Positions 37,295 through 48,100 of a DNA stretch of 64,000 nt are shown here, piece by piece. Numbering within the stretch: position 1 is the stretch's first letter; every line of letters begins with the position of its first letter. The stretch spans positions 1,302,001-1,366,000 of the forward strand of contig OY718805.1 in the NCBI GenBank assembly GCA_963070105.1. Reading direction: 5' to 3'. A program made the translations under genes and the position numbers. The notes under the pieces were generated by a model. It saw nothing but the letters and a program-made list of their open reading frames with translations, was not told the origin of the DNA and made no database searches. This stretch comes from Litomosoides sigmodontis. Its lineage: Eukaryota > Nematoda > Chromadorea > Rhabditida > Onchocercidae.

Positions 37295-39487
37295 ATGCCA
37301 GCTGATTCAGAAATCGATAGGATTGGCTGTTTGCTAAACAATAACAAGTATGATTCCAACCATTTCTTTCTGTCATTCAATTTTATCATTAGGTTACTGC
37401 CATACTGAAAATAATGTGAAATTTATAAAGGTGTGAATTAAAGACTTCTACGTGTTACTGTAAAGGTGAAATATAATGCGGTTAGAAGTGATATGTTAAT
37501 GATACCTGAACTTGACTTTTTCAAAATTCGCGTTTTTTTTTCTTTCCTTAGTTTTTCTTGGAGCATATCAGATTTTCTGAAATAGTGAAGAAACGCGTTA
37601 CATAGGAGGATTATTTTAGGCAACCACTTTGTGCGCGATTTCGAGCTCTTTTTATTTTGCGAAATCTTGGGTGTGACCGTTCAGTTGAGTGGATTGGACG
37701 ATGTTTTGGCGATTCGTCAGCTCTTCTTAAGCATGAATTAGCTTATTGTCTTGGTCAGACACTGAACGAAACAGCGATACCTATTCTGGAATCTGTACTT
37801 CGCGACGAAAATCAAGGTCGGTGGAAATCTCTGCTTATTTTAAATATTGTAAACAATTCGGTCAAGAATCACTAATGGTTGTCTTGGTAACTTTAAAATT
37901 TCTAATTTGCATGGATTTTAGAAGTAATTGTACGTCACGAAGCAGCTGAAGCACTAGGAGCAATTGGTTCTTGCTCTTCTATAACTGTCCTTTCGAAATA
38001 TGCCAACGATGAAGCCCAGGCTATTGCAGAAACATGTAGATTAGCTTTACAGAGGATAATGTGGCTTCGAGAAAGCAAATGTGATCATAAAGAATACGAG
38101 AAAGAAAGACCATACAATTCAGTAGGTATGAAAGCATTGTTCGTTCTTATAACTTAATTTAATTGCACAAATTAAACATCAAATGATGATCTGATAGCTT
38201 GGAGTACTTCATCGTTTTGAAAATGTCGCCTAGTGTGATAACTGGGTTTTGACGGTTAAACTAGTTGTTTTAGTAGTTTGATGCTGTCAACTGTGATTTG
38301 GTTTTGCAGAAATCGTTTCAAATGTCTTTACCTTCAGTTGTTTCAATACAAATTTTCATGTCAGAATCATTATTAGGAATATTTTTATGTTTTATAAGGA
38401 ATAGAAGAAATGAAGCATTGTGATGTAGAAATTTTAAATTATTAATAAAAGGTTTAGATTGTTATTTATACTATTTTTGGAGCTTTCTCCGAACATTAAG
38501 TTGTTTTGCATTTACTGAATTCTTTTCATATTTAAGTGGGCATGTTTCATATCTCATTATAATAAAACGCCGGTTAAAATTCTAGTTTGTAGATCCAGCT
38601 CCAGCCTCAGTTGAAACTAATATTGACAAGCTTTCTTCGATTTTAACAGATACAACTAAATCATTATGGGAACGATATCAAGCTCTCTTCAGTCTTCGGA
38701 ACATCGGCACGGATGAATCTATAAAAACACTTGCAAAAGGTCTGATTTCATATGCACCAAATGTTGGCTTCTACAATTTACTTGAATTGATGGCAAATGT
38801 AGTATCCATTTCATGTCTCAGATGTATTTAGGTTCTCATCCTGCTGATGAAATTGACTGAAATTCTAGTACGTTTTTCGGCTTCATTAATTCAGTATATA
38901 AATGCCTTTTTCTGTTTATTGAGTCATTTTTGCATTAGGCTTATTTTAACACCTTGTTATTGGTTCCCATCTTTTTATTACTGATTTTCTTTTGCAAAGA
39001 GCTTTAGCTATATCTTTTTTGTGCAATCGAAATTAATGCATGTCTTGTCTGATTTCAGGACTAACATGCAGTGATAGCGCACTATTTCGGCATGAGGTTG
39101 CTTACGCCCTGGGTCAAGCACAATCACCGATAGCAGTTGCAGAATTGAAACATTCCTTGGAAAATGAAAAAGAAAATTGTATGGTTCGACATGAGTGTGC
39201 CGAAGCCTTGGGAGCAATAGCGACGGAAGAATGTGAGGAAATTCTAAAGAAGTTTCGAAATGATCCTGAGGTACGTTGTTTTCATTTATTATGCTTAAAT
39301 TACCGGCATCTACTTTTCAGTTTTGAAACTTTTTTTCTTGAATGGAAAGCAAAAGGAAAAGAACAAAGTTTTTTAGCAAGAAAAATTTTATTTGCAGCGT
39401 ATTGTACGGGAAAGTTGCGAAATTGCGCTTGATATGGCAGAATATGAAAGTAGCGACCAGTTCCAGTACGCGTTAATTAGTCCTTGA
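37295..39487 (+). CDS. dohh: Deoxyhypusine hydroxylase
   Basis: Catalyses the second step of hypusine formation: Fe(II)-dependent hydroxylation of deoxyhypusine on eIF5A in the cytosol. Six exons (37295..37347, 37620..37816, 37922..38125, 38593..38739, 39059..39270, 39398..39487) give 300 residues, close to the human length of 302. The HEAT-like repeats carry the four metal-binding His-Glu pairs in the usual two halves: [12 protein letters not shown] (H56, E57), [13 protein letters not shown] (H89, E90), [11 protein letters not shown] (H212, E213) and [13 protein letters not shown] (H245, E246). The first two numbers equal those of the human enzyme. A linker rich in charged residues separates the halves. 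An AATAAA at 39818 could end the transcript. The next gene, mS29, follows on the same strand. Confidence 0.97.
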
Positions 39488-40113
39488 CGATGGATTTATT
39501 GAAATCTAAATAAAAAGGAGCATCTGTTGTAATAGTATTTTGACCAATTGTAATTCTTTTGGTCTTGCTGGGTTGTATGTTTGATCTCACACTTTCTATT
39601 GCATTGTTTACCATTAATGGATGACTCCAATCTCCTCGTGGTTTTCTAATGGTTGTTGTGATGTTGTGGATCTTCATAGCGTTTACTGATTCGAAGCCAA
39701 GCCTTACTATTAACTAGTTATCTTTGTTAATATGTGTCAAGTTGTGATATGTGATTCGGTAAATCTCAAATCTTTGAAGTTTCGTTACTAAAAATGATTA
39801 GTGTATGTTATCTGCGCAATAAAGAAATACATGCGTTTTTGTTTCTTAGCATATCCATTCTCAGATAACCAAGATGTGTATTCGCTAAAGCAGCAATGAA
39901 GTTGTTATACATAAAACTCAAAGTAGGTTAGGGTACTTTTTTATCAGTTAAAATTGTTTATTAAATTGTTTTCACATCCGATTTTTAGCTTCAACGTTTC
40001 TAACTTATGCTGCAAGTATTAAGCAAGGGCTAATATTTACAGTTGCCAATATGTGGCGGTTTTTCGGATCGTTGTTTGGGTTGTGAAGTTATCGATCTGT
40101 GGATTTAGCTGGA
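39488..40113 (+). other. Spacer between dohh and mS29, same strand
   Basis: Contains the dohh 3' UTR with AATAAA at 39818-39823 and, about 285 bases later, GATTTAG just before the mS29 ATG. The layout would allow a two-gene polycistronic unit resolved by trans-splicing, but separate promoters are equally possible. A 66-codon antisense ORF lies at 39477-39677. Confidence 0.45.
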
Positions 40114-43044
40114 ATGGTCATCGGTCCGCTTCAGCATTTGATGCGAGGTGCTACTTTGGAGCAGCGCGTCATGATTTGTGAGTTATATTCTTTGTTTGTG
40201 CAAGTATTCAGTTGAAAGTGGTTCAGTTGATTTCCATCGGTGATCTAAAATACCGCATTGTCTACTTTCAGTAAAACCTGTTCGTCTAGCACGGTTGTAC
40301 GATAGGTTTTATCGAACAACAAGTACAAATGATCCGGTGCGTTTTCCTTGCAGAGAAATACTTGAATATAACACATATATAGAAAAATTATTCGATAACG
40401 AAAGTTCTAACAAGTTTTTTTGTTACTTACTCTCAATGAATAAATCAGAACAGCAATCCTCGATGTGGATATTGTTCTGAAATTATTCAAGGCTTTTGTT
40501 TCTTTAGAAAAATATAAGAGTTTATTTTTAAATTGCTGTTCTCAGAATTGCGTTACATAAACGACAGAATTAGTTATGGGCTAAAGGGCTTTAAAAAAAT
40601 GCACACTTTAGACAGCTTTGAACGCTGGAGACATAGGTCGCATGTATCAAGTGAGCAATGAAGATATCAATGCATTGTATTATCGATATATGTTGCCTCC
40701 GAAATTCCGGAAACAGGTGGAAACATTGAATGAATGTGTTTGGTTATATAGACGGCCAACATTTGAAGCAACCACATGTTTAAAGGTTTATTTTTTAGTT
40801 TCACATATTATCACCAACATTTTTTAAACATAGGATATGTACACTGCCCTTAAAAAGTGAATAAATAACTCTTAATTTCTCAAAAATTAGGACATTTTCT
40901 GATTATTACTATTGATCGTGAAAAACTGAAAACTTTCTGTCTGATTCAAGAAATTTTGATTCATTAAACTTTCTAGAATACCGAAATTCTTTCGGCAAAT
41001 GGCATATGTTAGTTTAGTATAGTGTTTATATAACACTAGATTTTTGGATAGTACTTCATTTCTTGAGTGGTATAAATGAAGCAGAATTATAAATCGTAGA
41101 AATATTTTTTGGTAACAATACATTTGGCTAGTTTTTAGTTGGTAGATGTGGACATTCCTAATTTACGTATGGTGCTGTGGGGTCGTTGGGGCACTGGTAA
41201 ATCGATGACTGTTTTTCAAACAATTTATCATGTGTGGAAGAAAGGGTGGATAATATTTACGATACCAAATGGTAAGTGTTATTGTCTTTTATTTCCAGGT
41301 TCCATGTAATTTACGGTCTGAATATTTGTAACATTTCTTAATGCAATAGATTATTCGTATATTGCCTGGTGTTTTTGAAGCAATAAGTTAATCGGTTTGG
41401 ACTACTGTAATTTACTGTAAAAATCTGAGCTATATGTTCGGGAGTATTCGTACTTCCTCCATTATGAAAATTTTGTAAAAAGAGTATTTGGTCTTTCTAA
41501 TATAATTAGTTTGCAAATCAATCATAATTAAAAAGCAGTAGTTCTTTATTGAACGCACGATTGACTTATACCTTTAAAATGTAATTTCCTTTCATTTACT
41601 TCTTTTCCAAAAATTGAAAATAATCCTTTTTCGTCCAATTTCACACTATTTTTTCATGTTTTATATGATCTCTCTATAAAACTTTCCGAAAATGATGGGA
41701 AAAAAGATAGAGTCGCGTAATTTTCAGTGATAACGATTATGAGAGATTGTGATGAAACGAGACCATCAACTTATTGTGAGGGCCGCATTGATTTTCCTGT
41801 TCTTGGACACCAAATATTAAGAAGATTCAAACTGATGAATACGCATAATTGGGAAAAACTCAAGGTTCATTAATCATGAGTTAGTCCCGACTCTACAAGT
41901 CCGAGAAATGAAAACAAAAAAATCATGCTTAACATGTCTTTGCTTATACAAAGTACTCCTTAATGAAGTTCCAGGAGTGCAAAACACAAAAGCATTACAA
42001 ATGGTCCAAAGTTGAGGAAACAAAAGAAGGAGAACCAATCACAAATATTGTTGACATTGTAAGGTTCAGTTAAAATTCTTTTATGACTTTTTTGCAGTCC
42101 CAGTTTATTGCTCATTTGCGGTTCGTTTTTATACTAAAGGTACGCAGCTCGCTAAGAAGTATGCTTTGTTTCAGGGTTGTTCTGCTCCCTCTTTATCGTC
42201 GGATTGTGTTGGTGGTTTACTTAGAGAGTTAACACATCACTGTAGTACTGGCAAATTTCCGTTGCTTGTGACAATCGATCATGCAAATTCTCTTTATGGC
42301 AAAACAACAATGAAGGACAGAAGTCATAAATTTATAGATCCGAAATACTTCACCTTGATCCATCACCTTCGGAAGTTATTACGAAATGACTGGGTAAGCT
42401 CATTCACTTTAGTCGAAGAAGCATGCAAGATGCATGCAACAGAAGCATATATGAGTAATCCAGCAATTTTGATACGAGATTATTTTTAAGACGAATGGTG
42501 CATGTTTGTTGGTTGCCGACAAAAGGGAAATCAGTGACGCACGTGATCACCTTACAATACCGCTAGAAACACCACTAGAACTTTTCGGCGAGGTCAGCTT
42601 ATGACGGTGCATGGAAAAATTATTTCTCATTTTTAGTCAGAAAATGTGTTTTTGCGTTTTAATTTTTATAGGATATAGAGAAAATAGAGCCCTTTATACC
42701 TATTGAAACTTCATTGTATTCTGCCGAAGAAATGGATACCCTCTACGACTATTATTTTGAAAGGAAATGGATTACTTCTGAATCAGGTAAAATTTAAATC
42801 TGGAGAAATTATAGAGAGAATTAATCATTTTCAAAAGCATTTAATTTGCTTACTGCCAAATTAATGAAGATAATTGAAATTTATTGCACGTTGAATTTCG
42901 CCGTGCGTAATACACACCATACTCATCTTTTATTTTACACCTCATGATCTAGCTTCAGGACGCACGGAAAGAGCAAAAAAAGAACTGAAATTCTTGAGTG
43001 GAAGGAACCCATACTATTATGAACGAATCTGTGCCTTTGTTTGA
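40114..43044 (+). CDS. mrps-29: Small mitoribosomal subunit protein mS29 (DAP3)
   Basis: GTP-binding protein of the mitochondrial small ribosomal subunit, also called DAP3. Ten exons (40114..40177, 40272..40336, 40612..40785, 41139..41271, 41728..41864, 41975..42058, 42175..42393, 42491..42592, 42672..42786, 42953..43044) join in frame to 394 residues, near the human 398. Visible features: a basic N-terminal region fit for mitochondrial import (LKPVRLARLYDRFYRTT), MLPPKFRKQVETLNE, the P-loop GRWGTGKS at residues 116-123, a strand ending IFTIPN, the Walker B-like LLVTIDHANSLYG (D254), HHLRKLLRNDW, and the C-terminal PFIPIETSLYSAEE and GRNPYYYERICAFV, all in the DAP3 order. ATG follows GATTTAG by 5 bases, suggesting trans-splicing. 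AATAAA at 43239 is a candidate polyadenylation signal. Confidence 0.93.
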
Positions 43045-43289
43045 TGTTAGAAAAAAATTTTCTTTTGTTCGTTCCTCTACCGATAAATAATTTGCCTGCA
43101 TTATACATCAAAGAATTTTTTACATCTTACAAGATCATGAAAGTTCTCGCAGAACGAGCTTGAGATGTCGAGTTTTTATAAAAATGGCAAACTTTGCAGG
43201 ATGAGTATTTCATTTGAGTATCATAAGTACTTCATTTGAATAAAAGGAATTATAAAATTCGAATAACAACTAAAACATTCTATTTCATG
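43045..43289. other. 245-bp spacer between convergent mitoribosomal genes
   Basis: Holds the 3' UTR of mS29 with AATAAA at 43239-43244, only about 45 bases from the uL10m stop codon. The two transcripts probably overlap or nearly abut at their 3' ends. Confidence 0.7.
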
Positions 43290-44520
43290 CTACAGTGACG
43301 GATCTTTTTGACTGATAGAATTCAGAATTCCAATCGTATCCATAATGTGGTAGTTAAGTGTCGAAATAAGTTCGTTAGGTAGTGCCGATAAGAACTGTAC
43401 CGTTTGAACACGATGATCTTCTAGTGACGGCAATTTGCACAATTTCTTAACTTCCGATATGGATAATATTCGAGATCCATAAACAATAGCTACAAGTAAT
43501 TCCATTCACATAAACTTTCAAAAATAAAATTACTCAAAGTGAGGCCAAGAACCTGTGGTTACGAAATGACATTTTCACACACAGAGAAGAGACATGAAGG
43601 AAAAGTCCTTTGAGAGAATCTCGCAACATTAGCTGCTAAGTTACTCTGTCTGACTCACCTACTTATAAGGCACTAATGCTTTTACAACATATATCTAAAG
43701 AAAGTTTAGTTAAGAATCACCTATTGGCGTCAGCCAATCAATTTTTTCGCATTCAGTCATAATTGCTTTAATCGCATTGATGTCTTTACCAAAAAGCTGA
43801 CTGTTTGTCGCTACAAATATTGTATCACTCAGCGACTGGAGAGGAGTACCTTCTAATACTTTCTTCATTATTCTATTACCATAATCTCGAAATTCAAGAC
43901 CTTTCAATCGTAGCCTGAAAACTCCTCCAAAACGGATACTACCAGATATCGTGTTCCACAAACAAAAACATTCCTTCTTAAAGTTAGCAAGCACAAAAGC
44001 CATCGGTAAAAACAAAATTCGAGAACCTACTGGTTTCGAGTTAACCATTCCGTTCGTTGCTTTATAGCGAGTCTGTGACAAATACCCATCACTTGATAGC
44101 CCTCATCTTTGATTCTTTTCTTAATATGTTGCACCAGTGCCATATCAAAAGCTGAGTACTGAAAAAATTTGTCCCATATCATAATAAGTTGTGAACCAGC
44201 CTTTGATGCAAATCAGGAAATATTTAAAGTCGAAGTCGAAAATTTGAACATTAAGATTCCGTATCAGATCAAATAGAAGAAACAATTGAATGAACTAGGG
44301 ACAAACATACGGAGGATTTCAACTCTTTAACAGAATCGATAGTTGCTTTGTACGAAGGGCATACGCGTTGAACTTTATGTACCATAGGTTCCAATGCAGC
44401 ATCATATAAACGTCTTCTGTATGGTCGCGGTCGTCTAAGCGGCCAGTTTAGCGAGGCTTTTCTTGTATATAAAGTAGATATCGACGGTAGCAACCTCGAT
44501 AATTCCAATGGTAACGGCAT
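43290..44520 (-). CDS. mrpl-10: Large mitoribosomal subunit protein uL10m
   Basis: uL10m anchors the stalk of the mitochondrial large ribosomal subunit. Four exons (complement 44311..44520, 44031..44158, 43721..43914, 43290..43489) give 243 residues in frame. The N-terminus is basic and import-like, with RRPRPYRRRLYDAALEP. Then come MALVQHIKKRIKDEGYQVMG, GLEFRDYGNRIMKKVLEGT, a segment with LFGKDINAIKAIM resembling the GKEL-x-KIKKLL element of animal uL10m, AIVYGSRILSISEVKKLCKLP and a helical end. Order and length (human 261) fit uL10m, but I judged the match from memory of the family. ATG follows CCCATTGTAG directly, so 5' trans-splicing is likely. The upstream same-strand neighbour is the Tudor gene, 624 bp away. 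Confidence 0.82.
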
Positions 44521-45144
44521 CTACAATGGGATGACTCATCAGTCACTGTCCCAACTTTTCTAACGGACAATCCTTCTATATCTTCGCCCTCCAGAGTAGA
44601 CTGATTTCTGTATTTAACCCATTATTTACCAAACGCACATAATCAATAGAACTAGGAATCTCCTGCAAGTATTTTTCAGCCTTCACTTTAATTCATTACA
44701 GAAAATTCATTGTGCTTTTATCACATTTTTTGCAAAAAACAGATTAAATACTCACAACTTTCATGAAGCTTCACGCTCTTGTAAAAGAGTATATAATGTT
44801 ATTTTACAAAAAAAAAAAATACAAAGACTGAAAATCGGACACATAGGTGTATTCATGTTTAGAAATGAAAAAGTACGTTTGTTTTGAGAATATTACTACT
44901 GAAAAAGAATACAATTCAATTTTTAATTTCAAGTTTAAACATGAACATAGAGAACTACATATACTTTAGTAAATATGTTACACAAAAATACCTATATACG
45001 AATAATATATTTTTATACATGTGCTAAAGAATAGTTTCACAAAGAGTTTTTCTAGTTTGATAGTCGGAAATGGCACGCAAAACATATACAAGTCTCTAAA
45101 CAGAAGTCCTCTTGGTTTTATACTACATAATTACTACCAAATTT
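44521..45144 (-). other. Spacer between Tudor gene and mrpl-10
   Basis: 624 bp between the Tudor stop codon and the uL10m ATG, both on the minus strand; no exon seen. It is AT-rich with a poly-A run near 44810. The spacer is compatible with a downstream operon position for uL10m but longer than typical C. elegans intercistronic gaps. Confidence 0.45.
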
Positions 45145-48100
45145 CTATTTGATTAACGTTTGCTTCTCGATATGTTTAACGAAAACATCATTTAGACAGC
45201 GCCCTTTTTCATCGTATAACACTACACTTCGATCGCTTTCACCTTTACCGAATACAGCTGTTAGGTGTTGTGCTTTCTCGCATATGCTACGTAGAAAAAC
45301 ACGTGCCTCAACACCCAACCACCGTGCATCTATTATTCCAGACAGACGAAGTGGTCCCAAACACGTTGGAGGCCATTCCTCGATCGATAGCTGCAAGAAT
45401 TTTTAAACACATGATAAAACAGCGAATTACGACATTACAACAGACTAGGAAGCGAAAGAATTAAATGACAAAGAAATTAAGTTCTTAAACCATCAATTAA
45501 CGATCAGTTGGATACCTTAATAAGAGCAGTAATACTGTACGGGAAAAAAGACTGCATCGAACTATCTTTCGAACTTACGGTGACAAAATAAGTTCACATT
45601 ACGATCCTGTTTAATGCATAGTTATTCTGTTCTCCGAAGAAAAACTAGGAAAATCATAAACCAACTGGCCAGAATTCATTCTGCTATCTTTAGATATTAA
45701 CGAAAGACTAACCGATTTAGGCGCACGATAAAACAACGTTTTATACCCGACAAACTTTTCGTCCCCAGTATCCACACATAATACTTTCCAGTCATCATCT
45801 TCATGCGCCAAAAGTTTCACTCGATTCCAACAATTATCAAACCAAAGCAGATAATGTTCATTTTCAGAACACCACGATCCTGACACTGGTAATAGGTCAG
45901 TCTAAATATTTATGTTACAATAGAATGATACAAAATTTTTGTATCACAAAGATGTTATTACTCAGATCAAAACTTGTCAATACGATATAGCCATGAAATA
46001 TTAGAAATATCACTTTAAAAAATGTCACTGTCACGAGGATACAAAGTGTGCCGTTGTTAAATAAAGGATAATTTCTACAACAAAACTAACACTCTCTAAA
46101 CATGAAAGCTTCTTTTTGAGCTCCCCATGCTGCATCTTAGTTTCTACAGTACTTAAAAAGATTTCCGTCGAACAGTTTACGTTCAGAACTTCCACCTGCA
46201 CTGATTTCTGCAATAGAAGAAACACTAAATTGAAAAGATCCAGAAATAAATTCATTAGCTCATCCTACTTAAAAGGAAAAGACATGCCTCACGTGGATCA
46301 GAATTTTCAGAGTATGAGTCAGAATTGTATAGTGGAGGAGATGGCCGAACCATAACCACTGACCGTCTCTACAAAATTAAAAAATCATATCTTATTACAA
46401 ATAAGCTCAGGAAATTTTTAAGAACAAGATATTTTATCATTAAGAACTGCATATATTCGTACATCACTACTTACATGTGTTACACAAGTACTGCAACATA
46501 TAAATTTTATCTTGACATATTAAAGACTAACGTTTGAACGTTGTTGCTGCCTAACCGACTTGCCGAAAGTCTCACTTTCGCTGTCTGATTCGCAAGAAGT
46601 GAGAGATTTATTTAAATAATCATTTTCGAAATTCTGAACGAACAACGGCAATAAAAGGTTTAAGTAAACCATTAAATGTAAGAAATATAAATACCAAATT
46701 CATTTTCGAAAATTGCAAATATCTCCACTTCCCTCAGATCAACTTTGAATATTATGATTACAGCTTAATCTGGCATAATAGTTACCGTAGAAGACGAAGA
46801 AACTGATGGTTTTCGCTGCTTTTTATACAATGGAAATAATGTCCGTTCTTTGAGAGGTTCTTCAGGAAGTTCAACCACTGACCGTGGAAATAATTTCGGT
46901 GTTTTGAAGTGTGACTGTGAGGATGACGATGATGATGATGACAATGACGATACCGGAATTATGGGTGATGGTGGAATTGAGGTTAGACGATTTGCAGCTA
47001 AACTGTTAAATACACCTGAGGAACGCCATTTCGACGGTTGCAAAGAACTGACACCACAACGCAAAGGTAATGAATGCCGTTGTGAACCTATAATCTAACT
47101 CTAAAATATTTTACCCATTCCAAAAAAAAATTCGCTACTCATTTCAAAATGTCTGATATCCAACTATCGCATCATCAAAACTGTTTAGTTTTCTACACGT
47201 TTCCCAATGTCCGTCGAGAATACATGCCAAGTGTAATTATTCTACGGTCCTTTTCCTGACCCAGGAGTCAGCAAATTTCTAATTCATATTTATCATTTAT
47301 AGCTCTTAAATTCACATACACTGACCTAATGATAACGAGTGACTGAAAGGTTCAAAGTGGCGTTCTTGTGGAACAAGCACTGTGCGTGGGAAACTCATGC
47401 TGGATGAAAAAGTAGTCGTATCAGCATGTGAATCTCTGCCCGAAGTAAGATATAGCCGATCTAATCTCTTAAAAAATTAATTTTATATCTAACTAACTCT
47501 TTTGATTTCAATTACCAGAAGATCAAATCTAAAGACATGCCATGTCGATATTATCCAAAACATCCGAATAGTTTTGAGCAAGTCCTGATTGGCGAACGGA
47601 ATCCACCTACAATAGTTGTTACAGTTAATCAAGAAATTTCTCACAAATGACAAGACGTGTCCGCAATCACGATTACTTCCTTCAAAAAAAAGCTCTATCC
47701 AAAACAAGAATTACAAAATTTAGTTCTGCCTGCAATTAAAAATCAGAAGTCAGCCTATAAATGACAAGAATTTGCAAAACAAATAGTAAAGTATGTTGGT
47801 TACCGAATAAAACAACATTCAAGCTTCCAATGTGTCTTAAAAGCAGGGATTTTGCGTAAAAAATTATAATCTAAAAATATACCTCCATAGCATGTTCAAT
47901 GTATTCCTCAAGTTTTAGTCCGTTTATAAGCTCGATAACAGAAAGAGTTGATGACGCTGGAGAGTAGACACGTATGTGGGTCCCGATCTGGAGGACTTCT
48001 TTTGCCACTGTTGACTTGGTGAATGTTTCCAACTTATCAGTGGTATCGATTGCTCGAATAGAACAGCACTAAAATTGTTCTTCAGATTGGAAAAAACTGA

